From a virus: 56,440 nucleotides of DNA. The stretch is from positions 1 through 56,440 of IMG/VR virus record IMGVR_UViG_3300020182_000042; one strand, 5' to 3'. Positions 47,667 to 55,427 of this stretch are shown here, one piece after another. Position numbers and translations under genes: made by a program. Position 1 is the stretch's first letter, and every line of letters starts with the position of its first letter. The notes beneath the pieces are model-generated. The model did not search any database and had not been told where the DNA came from. It was given only the letters and a program-made list of their open reading frames with translations.

Positions 47667-49187
47667 ATGATATTTGGTATTGTTACCTTACTCACCGCTT
47701 TAACAATAGCTGGTGTGGCTGCTTGGTTCAGCATTGAAGGCCTTATGGCTATATTCAGTGCGAGCGCAATTCCTATCGCTATTATGGCAGGCAGTTTGGA
47801 AGTTGGTAAACTGTTAACTGCTAGTTGGTTATATCGTTATTGGGACGAAACAAAACTGCTAATGAAAGGATATCTAGTAATAGCAGTGTTAGCATTAATG
47901 CTTATAACCAGCATGGGTATCTTTGGATACCTTTCTAAAGCACATCTGGATCAAGCAGGCACTGCTGGTGATGCAGTCGCTAAGGTAGAAAGGTTTAATC
48001 AGTTAATAGCTAGAGAACGAGGTAAAATTGCAACATCACAAGAACGTATTGCTAGTTTAAGTGCTGGAGGCGATACGAATTCCAACAGTATAACTCAGCA
48101 GGAAGCAATAAGAGAAGGTGCTTGGGAACGTGTACAAGGTGATATTGATTACAACCAGGATGCAATCAAAGACCTTAGAAAACAATTAACCACAGACCTT
48201 GCTGCAATAGACACCCAGTTACAAACTAATTTACAACTTGGCAAGGATAGACTGGATGCACTAAATGCAATTGTGTCTGGTTACACCAGTCAGGGCACAG
48301 TTACTACAGAAACTAAAGCAGGCGGTGTTTTTTCCAGAGCAGAGTCAGAGTCAGTGGACAATGTTGCTAAAGGTGCAGAAGTAAGAGCGCAACAGAAACC
48401 AGAACGAGACGAGATAGCAATCAAGCAGGATGAGTTTACAGAAACTGCCACCGAAGAAAAAGCAACTTTGCGTGAAATTGCTAATGAAGAAATTGCAAAA
48501 CTACAAGCAAACATTGATAAGTATCGTGCACAAGCACAAACTACTATTGATGCAGCAAACGCAGAAATCAATCGCATCAGAACAGATAGCGGCACAGATG
48601 CTGACGAGGCAGACATAAAGATAGATGAGCTTAATGTTAAAATAGATGAAGCGTTCTCAGAAATAGAACGTATTAATATAGATTTATACGAAGCTGAAAG
48701 TATAGTAAGAGAACTAGAACAAGAAGTTGGGCCTATTAAATATGTAGCAGAATTAGTATATGGTGAAGGTAGTGAAGATTATCTTGACAAATCTGTAAGA
48801 TTGTTTATACTAATACTTGTGTTTGTGTTTGATCCGCTTGCAGTTGTGCTAGTAATTGCTGCAAACCAAACGCTTTTGCGATATGGTATCAACCTGGAGT
48901 CCACTGGGCCCGCACTTCCTGGAGATAACAATGAACAACCGAGTAAGAGTAAATCAAATACGCAGGGTACAAAGTCAAAACTCGACCTGGATGCTGATAA
49001 AAAGGAAAGAAAACGACTCGCTAAAGAAGACAAGCATCAAAAAGCCAAAATCAAGGAAGTAGAAAAGATTGTAGAAGTAGAAAAAATTGTAGAAGTAGAA
49101 AGACCTCAGGAAGACATAGACCTCAGACCACCGCAGAGTTTATTAGATCTTGAGAAACGATTACAGGAGAAATTAAATGGCAAGTAA
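47667..49187 (+). CDS. Membrane protein with long coiled coil
   Basis: Product of 506 residues. Hydrophobic segments at about 1-25, 28-50 and 68-92, then 270 residues of heptad-type coiled coil (about 105-365), another membrane segment near 375-398, and a Lys/Glu-rich tail with the repeat VEKIVEVEKIVEVE (near 468-482). No enzyme motif. The shape suggests a protein that spans or bridges membranes, or a tape-measure-like or membrane-anchoring role. TATAAATA sits directly before the start codon. Overlaps the next gene by 11 bp. Confidence 0.7.
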   Translation: MIFGIVTLLTALTIAGVAAWFSIEGLMAIFSASAIPIAIMAGSLEVGKLLTASWLYRYWDETKLLMKGYLVIAVLALMLITSMGIFGYLSKAHLDQAGTAGDAVAKVERFNQLIARERGKIATSQERIASLSAGGDTNSNSITQQEAIREGAWERVQGDIDYNQDAIKDLRKQLTTDLAAIDTQLQTNLQLGKDRLDALNAIVSGYTSQGTVTTETKAGGVFSRAESESVDNVAKGAEVRAQQKPERDEIAIKQDEFTETATEEKATLREIANEEIAKLQANIDKYRAQAQTTIDAANAEINRIRTDSGTDADEADIKIDELNVKIDEAFSEIERINIDLYEAESIVRELEQEVGPIKYVAELVYGEGSEDYLDKSVRLFILILVFVFDPLAVVLVIAANQTLLRYGINLESTGPALPGDNNEQPSKSKSNTQGTKSKLDLDADKKERKRLAKEDKHQKAKIKEVEKIVEVEKIVEVERPQEDIDLRPPQSLLDLEKRLQEKLNGK

Positions 49188-49410
49188 AGAACAGATACAA
49201 CAGGCATTAGGTAGCCTGCATGAAAGATATGGTAACACCCTAATGATGTTAAGCGATGCTGTGGACAAAATAGATGATCAAGCAAGCAGAATTTCAGAAC
49301 TAGAATCTCAACTGAGTGTTGAACCAGAGTTTGATATAGATTTATCTGTACCAGCAGAAATCTCAGCCCTTGAAGAGAAGATCAAGAACAGACAGGATGA
49401 ATCAAACTAA
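49177..49410 (+). CDS. Small coiled-coil protein, paralogue A
   Basis: Product of 77 residues. IQQALGSLHERYGNTLMMLSDAVDKID matches in spacing the start of the next protein (IQKAFDDLNAKYLQALKDLDHALDII). Helical and acidic. Overlaps both neighbours; probably a partner of the coiled-coil membrane protein. Confidence 0.6.
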   Translation: MASKEQIQQALGSLHERYGNTLMMLSDAVDKIDDQASRISELESQLSVEPEFDIDLSVPAEISALEEKIKNRQDESN

Positions 49411-49711
49411 CATCCAAAAAGCATTCGATGACCTGAATGCAAAATATCTACAGGCACTTAAAGACTTAGACCATGCACTGGACATTATACAACAGCATCA
49501 ACCCGTTGACCCTAACGCCGATGATGAATTGAAAAATGCTGCTAAAGTAATGGCTCAAAGTGAAATGAATAAAGAAGATCTATCTGAGCAAGAGATCTAC
49601 GAAAAGTTAGCACTAGACCAATCAGCTGCTAAAAAAATAGGATTTTGGGCAATGCCTCTACCAAAAGATACAACACTTTCAACAAAGAAATATACTGGTA
49701 AACCTAAATGA
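49397..49711 (+). CDS. Small helical protein, paralogue B
   Basis: Product of 104 residues from ATG 49397, overlapping paralogue A by 14 bp. N-terminal helix similar to paralogue A, followed by an acidic linker and a basic C-terminus (PKDTTLSTKKYTGKPK). ATGA overlap with clpX. Unknown function. Confidence 0.6.
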   Translation: MNQTNIQKAFDDLNAKYLQALKDLDHALDIIQQHQPVDPNADDELKNAAKVMAQSEMNKEDLSEQEIYEKLALDQSAAKKIGFWAMPLPKDTTLSTKKYTGKPK

Positions 49712-50931
49712 GCAATGATAATCTACTAAGTTGTAGTTTTTGTGGCAAAAATCGCAATGCTGTTGAAAAACTTATTGCTGGACCAGGTGTTTATATATGT
49801 AATGAATGTATAACCCTAAGCTATAACATATTGGACAGCGAAATAAAAAAAGTTAATACGGACATAGAATACAATATTTCTAGTCCAGTCCAAATAAAAA
49901 AAATCATGGATAAATTTATCGTAGGACAGCACACAGTAAAAGAAATTATTAGCACTGCTGCATATAACCATTTTAAACGTATCAAAAATATTGACAACTG
50001 TTTTGTAGAAAAAAGTAATATATTGCTTATTGGACCTACTGGTACTGGTAAAACATTGTTTGCAAAAACATTGTCATCAGTACTACGTGTACCATTTATT
50101 AATATTGACGCTACTAGTTTAACTGAAAGTGGATACGTTGGGGAAGACATAGAAAGTATATTTGAAAGGCTAATTATAAATGCTGATTACGATATACAAC
50201 AGGCTCAGAACGGCATAGTGTTTATAGACGAAATAGACAAAAAAGCAAAATTTTCCCAATCTACTGCTAACTCCAAAGATGTAAGTGGCGAAGGAGTACA
50301 GCAAAGTCTGTTGAGAGTAATAGAAGGCGCTATACTTAGAGTAAAAACATCAAACAAAAAGTCGTTTGATAGTGTAGTAGAGTTTGATACTAAAAACATA
50401 CTGTTTATTGTTAGCGGTGCTTTTGTTGGGCTAGATAAAATTACAGATTCTGAAAAACAACCTATTGGATTTAGAACTGCCGAAATTAAACACAAATCTA
50501 CCGTGCCATCGACCAAGGACCTAATTGATTACGGATTAATTCCAGAGTTACTGGGACGATTACCTGTAATAGCAAAATTAGACAGTTTAACTAAAAAGGA
50601 TATGATAAAAATTATTAACCGTGTAGAAAATAATTTATTAGACCAATATAAAGCACTGTTAAGTTTAGATGGTTTAGACCTTGAAGTAGGACAGCAGTTT
50701 TTAGAACAGTGCGCCGATTTTGCAATTAGTCAAGACATGGGTGCACGTGGATTGCGTCAAATATTAGAGGGTTGCTTTACTAGCATTATGTTTAGAGCAC
50801 CTGATCTCGAAAAACTTGGTGTGCGTAAGATATTTTTTAATAAATATCCTGTGTTATCGTATAAACCTACACTTGTATTTGATGATCATGAAGAAATCGA
50901 TAAGTATTATAAACTATATAGGGAATTTTAA
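49708..50931 (+). CDS. clpX: ATP-dependent unfoldase ClpX
   Basis: Product of 407 residues, close to bacterial length. N-terminal zinc domain with Cys9, Cys12, Cys31 and Cys34; Walker A GPTGTGKT (109-116); pore loop GYVG (142-145); Walker B VFIDEID (171-177); IGF (253-255), the loop by which ClpX docks on ClpP; GLIPELLGRLP (276-286) with the arginine finger; sensor-2 MGARGLRQILE near 352-362. All needed parts are present, so it could form hexamers and recruit host ClpP. No clpP is seen. Overlaps the preceding gene by ATGA and is followed by a TTG-start gene. Confidence 0.95.
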   Translation: MSNDNLLSCSFCGKNRNAVEKLIAGPGVYICNECITLSYNILDSEIKKVNTDIEYNISSPVQIKKIMDKFIVGQHTVKEIISTAAYNHFKRIKNIDNCFVEKSNILLIGPTGTGKTLFAKTLSSVLRVPFINIDATSLTESGYVGEDIESIFERLIINADYDIQQAQNGIVFIDEIDKKAKFSQSTANSKDVSGEGVQQSLLRVIEGAILRVKTSNKKSFDSVVEFDTKNILFIVSGAFVGLDKITDSEKQPIGFRTAEIKHKSTVPSTKDLIDYGLIPELLGRLPVIAKLDSLTKKDMIKIINRVENNLLDQYKALLSLDGLDLEVGQQFLEQCADFAISQDMGARGLRQILEGCFTSIMFRAPDLEKLGVRKIFFNKYPVLSYKPTLVFDDHEEIDKYYKLYREF

Positions 50932-51411
50932 TTGGAAATAGATGTTGAAAACGGCATAGACATTGATAAAATAATGTTAGAGATAAAATGTTTACCAGAA
51001 TACGAAACACAACTATCTTTGCAAAGTAATGTATCTGGTGATGGTAGTGAAGGTAGATTATCAAGGGTAGATCAGGAAAAAGAATTTACTACCTTTGTAT
51101 ACGATTTACCATATACAAATTATGTGTTGTCTACATTAAAAATGTATAGATGCCGCTTGTTGAACATGATGCCAAAAACATGTTACACATACCATAACGA
51201 TCCAACTATGAGAATTCATATTCCATTAATAACAAATAAAAACTGTTTTTTTGTTGTAGATGATATAGTAAGTAGATATCCTGCGGACGGGTCTTATTAC
51301 CTAATAGATACTACAAAAAAGCACACGTTTGTTAATGCTTCACAGGATGAAAGACTTCACATTGTGGGCTGTGTAGGGGATGTTAAAGATAACTGGGTAC
51401 CGTACAGATAA
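50932..51411 (+). CDS. Asp/Asn hydroxylase-like iron/2-oxoglutarate oxygenase (TTG start)
   Basis: Product of 159 residues read from TTG at 50932, 8 nt after AGGGA and directly after the clpX stop; the next Met is 42 bp on. CYTYHNDPTMRIHIPLITN (near 80-98) has the His-x-Asp pair and Arg of the double-stranded beta-helix, and YLIDTTKKHTFVNASQDERLHIVG (near 122-145) the second His and the Arg for the co-substrate. Resembles Asp/Asn beta-hydroxylase-type proteins. Substrate unknown. Flanked by clpX and a degenerate copy of clpX's 3' end, so it may be an inserted gene. Confidence 0.7.
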   Translation: MEIDVENGIDIDKIMLEIKCLPEYETQLSLQSNVSGDGSEGRLSRVDQEKEFTTFVYDLPYTNYVLSTLKMYRCRLLNMMPKTCYTYHNDPTMRIHIPLITNKNCFFVVDDIVSRYPADGSYYLIDTTKKHTFVNASQDERLHIVGCVGDVKDNWVPYR

Positions 51412-51437
51412 TATCTACTATTTTAAAATATCCCTCC

Positions 51438-51485
51438 ATCTCCAGAAACTTGTCATGCGTAAGATATTGTTCAATAAATATCTTG
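51438..51485 (+). repeat. Degenerate copy of the clpX 3' region
   Basis: 48 bp match 50804-50851 inside clpX with 8 differences and no gap. Read in the clpX frame it gives HLQKLVMRKILFNKY against DLEKLGVRKIFFNKY. From the ATG at 51455 the frame continues for 21 codons (MRKILFNKYLDKLIRG...) to 51520, overlapping the next gene. Confidence 0.75.
51473..51480 (+). promoter_or_regulatory. Late-like promoter AATAAATA
   Basis: AATAAATA inside the degenerate clpX repeat, 26 bp before the bS21 ATG; AGAGG ribosome site between. The same AATAAATA occurs in clpX itself, so it may have become a promoter by chance. Confidence 0.4.
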
Positions 51486-51506
51486 ATAAACTAATTAGAG
51501 GTATAA

Positions 51507-51881
51507 ATGAACAGAAATAATAATCAGACTCGTACACCTACAACATCTAATACTGGTGGTACAACTGTGTATGTAAAAAATGATGACATTAACGGGGCAT
51601 TGAGAAGACTTAAACGAATCTTGGAAGCTGATAATAGGCAGAAAGATTTAAGCAAGCATGAATTCTTTGAAAAAAAATCAGTTGCTAAAAAGAGAAGCAG
51701 AGATCAAGCAAAGAAGCGCACCCAGAAAGAAGCAAGATCAGATATAGCTAAGTTAAGTCAAAAACAGTCGGGTGTTTCTTGGATGAAAAGCAAACGAAAA
51801 AGAAGAAAGTTAATTGATAAACAAACATTACTTAAACTTGAAGTTATAAAGCTTAGTAAGAATAAAAATAAGAAACGGTGA
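51507..51881 (+). CDS. Ribosomal protein bS21 homologue
   Basis: Product of 124 residues, longer than bacterial bS21 (about 70). VYVKNDDINGALRRLKRILEADNRQKDLSKHEFFEKKSVAKKRSRDQ (near 22-68) aligns with the bS21 core: V.v..ne.i..aLRRlkr..e..g...e.r...fyekPs..rkr. A 20-residue Thr/Asn N-terminal extension and a 55-residue basic C-terminal extension flank it. bS21 sits by the anti-Shine-Dalgarno on the small subunit and acts in initiation. Homologues are known in pelagiphages and some giant phages. Confidence 0.85.
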   Translation: MNRNNNQTRTPTTSNTGGTTVYVKNDDINGALRRLKRILEADNRQKDLSKHEFFEKKSVAKKRSRDQAKKRTQKEARSDIAKLSQKQSGVSWMKSKRKRRKLIDKQTLLKLEVIKLSKNKNKKR

Positions 51882-51888
51882 GCAACGC

Positions 51889-52683
51889 ATGAAGATTGTA
51901 TTAGTTACAGGCGGTTTTGATCCGTTGCATAGCGGACATATTGCTTATTTCAACGAAGCTAAAAAGTTAGGCGACAAATTAATTGTTGGTCTCAACAGTG
52001 ATGAATGGCTGGAACGTAAAAAGGGAAAAAGTTTTATGCCATGGAACGAAAGATTAAACATCGTTAGCAATCTTAAAATGGTAGATGAAGTTTACACATT
52101 CATGGATGACGATGACAGTGCGAAAAACTTTATAATGCAAGTTAGAGCACACTATCCTGATGCAAAACTAGTATTCGCTAACGGTGGTGACAGAACATCA
52201 GACAATATTCCTGAAATGGATGTAGCTGACAGTGAAACAAGTTTTGTATTTGGTGTTGGCGGAGAAGATAAAAAGAATTCATCAAGTTGGATATTAAAAG
52301 AGTGGAAGCACGATGTGCAACCACGTATTTGGGGGCAGTTTATCGACTTGTTCCAGGATAATGCAGTAAGAGTTAAGGAACTAGTTATCCAACCAGGACA
52401 AGGTATTAGCTACCAAAGACATTTTAAACGGTCAGAAATTTGGTTTGTTAGTAAAGGCACAGTTAAAGTGAAGCATAGTTTAGGTGATCCTGATAACTAT
52501 CAAACACTGATTTTAGAAACAGATGATTTGATACATATAAGACATGGCCAATGGCACCAAGCTTATAACCCATTTGATCAACCAGTTCATATTATAGAAA
52601 TACAGTATGGAAAGGAAACATCTGAGGATGATATTGAACGATTAGAATATTACGGAGAACAAAATGAGACAGCAACTTCTTGA
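51889..52683 (+). CDS. Nucleotidylyltransferase-cupin fusion
   Basis: Product of 264 residues. Residues 1-140 are a RfaE/TagD-type nucleotidylyltransferase: VTGGFDPLHSGHIAYFNEAKKLG with HSGH (the HxGH motif), VGLNSDEWL, and MPWNERLNIVSNLKMVDEV; FANGGDRTSDNIPE near 100-113. Residues about 155-245 are a cupin: GQGISYQRHFKRSEIWFVSKGTVKV and HIRHGQWHQAYNPFDQPVHIIEIQYG, as in the mannose-6-phosphate isomerase/GDP-mannose pyrophosphorylase cupin. Such a fusion suggests an activated-sugar pathway for surface or virion glycans. Confidence 0.85.
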   Translation: MKIVLVTGGFDPLHSGHIAYFNEAKKLGDKLIVGLNSDEWLERKKGKSFMPWNERLNIVSNLKMVDEVYTFMDDDDSAKNFIMQVRAHYPDAKLVFANGGDRTSDNIPEMDVADSETSFVFGVGGEDKKNSSSWILKEWKHDVQPRIWGQFIDLFQDNAVRVKELVIQPGQGISYQRHFKRSEIWFVSKGTVKVKHSLGDPDNYQTLILETDDLIHIRHGQWHQAYNPFDQPVHIIEIQYGKETSEDDIERLEYYGEQNETATS

Positions 52684-52864
52684 TGCATTTAAAAAGCAGT
52701 GCGAAGGAAATATTGAAAAACACAAAGTAAACATTGAAGTTTATCTAACTCATCCTGTAGGTATTGGAGAACATCCTGATATCATGGAAGCAATTGAACA
52801 AGAGATGAATAAACTTGCAGAGTGGGACGAACTGTTAGGAACTTGCAACAAGTATTTTAATTAG
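52664..52864 (+). CDS. Small conserved-type marine phage protein
   Basis: Product of 66 residues (MRQQLLDAFKKQCEGNIEKHKVNIEVYL...). The pattern with HPVGIGEHPDIMEAIEQEMNKLAEWDELL is one I associate with small proteins of T4-like cyanophages. Helical. GGAG at 6-nt spacing; overlaps the previous gene by 20 bp. Unknown function. Confidence 0.7.
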   Translation: MRQQLLDAFKKQCEGNIEKHKVNIEVYLTHPVGIGEHPDIMEAIEQEMNKLAEWDELLGTCNKYFN

Positions 52865-52872
52865 CATAAATA
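52865..52872 (+). promoter_or_regulatory. Late-like promoter CATAAATA
   Basis: CATAAATATA, 26 bp before the iscU start. One base different from TATAAATA. Suggests late or middle expression of iscU-iscA. Confidence 0.5.
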
Positions 52873-52898
52873 TACATATATAATTATAGGATTATAAA

Positions 52899-53297
52899 AT
52901 GGCATATTCAGATCAAGTATTAGACCACTACACTAACCCTCGCAATGTTGGTAAGTGGGACGACGAAGAGCCAGGCGTAGGTACTGGAATGGTCGGTGCC
53001 CCAGCGTGTGGTGATGTTATGCGATTACAAATAAAGGTAGATGACAATGGAATTATCCAAGATGCTAGGTTTAAAACATACGGATGCGGAAGTGCTATCG
53101 CTTCTTCCAGCCTCCTTACCGAATGGGTTAAAGGTCGCAGTCTTGATGAAGCTGGGAGTATTACAAACTCCGACATCGCAGAAGAGCTTGCCCTCCCCCC
53201 AGTCAAAATCCACTGTAGTGTACTTGCGGAGGACGCAATTAAATCCGCAATAAATGATTACAAAAAACGATACCACAACGAACTCGGCGGCGTATGA
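52899..53297 (+). CDS. iscU: Iron-sulfur cluster scaffold protein IscU
   Basis: Product of 132 residues, full length. It assembles [2Fe-2S] clusters from sulfur of a cysteine desulfurase. All ligands are present: GAPACGDVMRLQIKV (first Cys and the Asp), KTYGCGSAIASSS (second Cys) and the third Cys in VKIHCSVLAEDAI; LPPVK, the HscA chaperone recognition site, is intact, so it should work with host IscS and HscAB. Codons are richer in C/G than neighbouring genes, suggesting recent capture from a host. Translation of iscA overlaps its stop (ATGA). Confidence 0.95.
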   Translation: MAYSDQVLDHYTNPRNVGKWDDEEPGVGTGMVGAPACGDVMRLQIKVDDNGIIQDARFKTYGCGSAIASSSLLTEWVKGRSLDEAGSITNSDIAEELALPPVKIHCSVLAEDAIKSAINDYKKRYHNELGGV

Positions 53298-53614
53298 TAA
53301 CAGTTACAGAGGACGCTGCTAACTGGATATCTGGGCAATTACAGGCTCGAGGCAAAGGTGAAGGAATTCGTCTTGCTACAAAAACAAGTGGTTGCTCTGG
53401 TTATATGTACATTGTGGAATTTGTTGATATTCCAGACGATACTGATTCCGTATTTAATGAACATGGCATAAAAGTATTCGTTGATCCTAAAAGTCTGTTA
53501 TACCTTGATGGCACAAATCTAGAATTTAAGACTGAAGGATTGAACAGTGGATTAAGTTTCACTAATCCAAACTCTACTGGTGAATGTGGGTGCGGTGAAA
53601 GTTTTGCAGTGTGA
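53294..53614 (+). CDS. A-type iron-sulfur carrier IscA/ErpA-like
   Basis: Product of 106 residues. The HesB/IscA signature is complete: RLATKTSGCSGYMYIVEF (first Cys) and GECGCGESFAV (Cys pair) at the end, with GLNSGLSFTNPNS before it. It accepts clusters from a scaffold and passes them to apo-proteins. ATGA overlap with iscU makes a translationally coupled pair. IscA, SufA and ErpA cannot be told apart with certainty here. Confidence 0.93.
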   Translation: MITVTEDAANWISGQLQARGKGEGIRLATKTSGCSGYMYIVEFVDIPDDTDSVFNEHGIKVFVDPKSLLYLDGTNLEFKTEGLNSGLSFTNPNSTGECGCGESFAV

Positions 53615-53654
53615 CCCAAAAGACACCTATCAAACAATAATAATAAACAATACA

Positions 53655-53662
53655 AATAAATA
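53655..53662 (+). promoter_or_regulatory. Late-like promoter AATAAATA
   Basis: AATAAATA after iscA, 16 bp before a GTG at 53679. Confidence 0.4.
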
Positions 53663-53678
53663 AGGGTTACTTATACTA

Positions 53679-53918
53679 GTGAACAAATGTTTACTGGACC
53701 TGGAAACATACACAATGGTCAATCAGTATCGCTACGTGCAGGTTAAAAAGTTCCCAAACGCTCAGACATCGCTATATGTTGTATCTTACGATGACTCAGG
53801 TGAGATTGTTAATATGGAAAAGAAGGAAAAATTCCTAACTAACGATCTTGAAATTGGAGCAAAATTAGCTGCATCAAAGTGTCCAATGATCATGATTGAG
53901 GAGTTTTTAACTCAATAA
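53679..53918 (+). CDS. Small protein of unknown function (GTG start or later ATG)
   Basis: Product of 79 residues from GTG 53679, or 67 from the in-frame ATG at 53715 (MVNQYRYVQVKKF). Neither has a clear ribosome site. Beta-strand start, acidic helix end. Not recognised. Confidence 0.5.
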   Translation: MNKCLLDLETYTMVNQYRYVQVKKFPNAQTSLYVVSYDDSGEIVNMEKKEKFLTNDLEIGAKLAASKCPMIMIEEFLTQ

Positions 53919-53931
53919 TCATGATTTTTTC

Positions 53932-53960
53932 GTGTGTACAGACACACAGGATAATTATCC
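53932..53960 (+). promoter_or_regulatory. Adjacent inverted repeats
   Basis: GTGTGT-ACAG-ACACAC hairpin followed directly by the perfect palindrome GGATAATTATCC, in a 117-bp gap without a gene. No T run follows, so it could be an operator or RNA-processing site rather than a terminator. Confidence 0.4.
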
Positions 53961-54021
53961 TTCCAATATCAACAAGAGATATTAAATTACCAAAAAAGTT
54001 ATAGGATTAATAGTATCCACA

Positions 54022-54029
54022 GATAAATA
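54022..54029 (+). promoter_or_regulatory. Late promoter GATAAATA adjoining a GTG start
   Basis: GATAAATA, six bases, GTG at 54036. Same geometry as the ATG cases. Confidence 0.6.
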
Positions 54030-54035
54030 ATTACT

Positions 54036-55427
54036 GTGATATTTTTTTATGACCCACTAAAAACTACTGCTAATGGAAACCTGCAACCCCCTTTTTGCTA
54101 TTTAGGGGAGCCTGTTGATCTTATTGGGGACCATACAAACTACGAGCAGATCGGAGACTACCATCTACCCTATTCAGTATTTTTTCATCGAGCACAATTA
54201 GAAGAGCACAAACATCAAGTTATTAATATAATTTGGCCTTCTTTTATTATCCCATCGGATTTTCAGTGGGAACTAGCAAAATATAGTGTATCGTCTGATA
54301 TCCACTTTGTTGCACAGAACTACAATATAAAATTCTACTTTAATGCTTATGATACTGGGATTACAGCTACTCAGCTGTTAGAGCAAATTATAAAAATAAT
54401 TCAATACTTCGGAGTAAATCCAGAGGATATAATTATTGTGACTGGAAACACATACGAAAGATTTATATTGGAACAAATGCTTATAGGAAAAGGAATATTA
54501 GGTGTTACTTATGAAACTGGAGATAGGGAAATAGTAAATGCTATAAATGAGTATCAAGCATACTTGCGTAGTTATAAAAACCGTTTTAATTTTTTTTGCA
54601 GAAAGAATATCCCGTGGAGATCTTTAATTTTCTTTGATTTAATTAGAAGAGAGATTTTGCCAAAAGATAAGGCTCTCCTAAATGAATCAGTTTATTCTTG
54701 GGGGAAATTTGATACTTACACAGGTGAGGAATACGATACTAGAGAAGTAATTGAACGTGTAAGGGAGTTGTTACAAATATCAAGTAATAAAGAATATTTT
54801 GATGTGATGGATAGCTGGATTGTAAATAATGCAAAAGAAATATGCGATAATAGTCCGTATACGCTGAAAGGAGAAATGTATGAAAAGAAAGATGCTACGT
54901 TAGGCGAGGGTACCCCGCCAGAAATGGTTGCCGCACTAGCTAAACTTCCTGCTATGATTCAGGATACACGAAATTCTTTTGCAAATGCAGTTAATTCCAG
55001 CTCAGTAAGTTTAACTATAGAAACACTGTATGATCATACCCCATCCGGCTATGTGACCCAAGACGTATTTCATTTAACAGAAAAAACTATTCGTGCGATG
55101 TGTTTTAAACAACCATTTTTTATATATGCTATGCCTACGTTTTTAGCAAAGATGAGAGTAATGGGTTTTCAAACTTTTGGAGATTTTTGGGACGAAAGTT
55201 ATGACAACGAATATGATCCACTTCAGCGTATGTTAAAAATAAATGATCAAGTTGAAAGACTTAACAAAATGCCAATTGACGAGTTTCATGATTTAATAGC
55301 ACAAACTTCAGATGTAACTAATCACAATTATAAAAAGATGTGGGATTTAAATAGACACTATATTGCTGATGCACATCAAAAAATTAAGTCGAAAGGATTG
55401 ATTTGGAATAATATTTTAATAAAATAA
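54036..55427 (+). CDS. Glycosyltransferase-like protein of unknown specificity (GTG start)
   Basis: Product of 463 residues from GTG 54036; no in-frame ATG lies near. The last third, VSLTIETLYD...HLTEKTIRAMCFKQPFFIYAMPTFLAKMRVMGFQTFGDFWDESYD (about 325-395), follows the fsEKt.k.i...kPFi......l..Lr..GF.tF...wDEsYD pattern shared by a group of phage and algal-virus glycosyltransferase-like proteins. The N-terminal 180 residues look Rossmann-like. Likely a GT-B-type enzyme or relative; unproven. Confidence 0.5.
   Translation: MIFFYDPLKTTANGNLQPPFCYLGEPVDLIGDHTNYEQIGDYHLPYSVFFHRAQLEEHKHQVINIIWPSFIIPSDFQWELAKYSVSSDIHFVAQNYNIKFYFNAYDTGITATQLLEQIIKIIQYFGVNPEDIIIVTGNTYERFILEQMLIGKGILGVTYETGDREIVNAINEYQAYLRSYKNRFNFFCRKNIPWRSLIFFDLIRREILPKDKALLNESVYSWGKFDTYTGEEYDTREVIERVRELLQISSNKEYFDVMDSWIVNNAKEICDNSPYTLKGEMYEKKDATLGEGTPPEMVAALAKLPAMIQDTRNSFANAVNSSSVSLTIETLYDHTPSGYVTQDVFHLTEKTIRAMCFKQPFFIYAMPTFLAKMRVMGFQTFGDFWDESYDNEYDPLQRMLKINDQVERLNKMPIDEFHDLIAQTSDVTNHNYKKMWDLNRHYIADAHQKIKSKGLIWNNILIK

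Noticed and set aside
52865-53614. Assembly chimera with a bacterial isc operon
   Set aside because: The IscU-IscA genes are flanked at close range by phage-type small genes and late-like promoters, and no iscS, iscR or hscBA is attached, so a captured phage gene pair is more likely; read mapping could confirm this.
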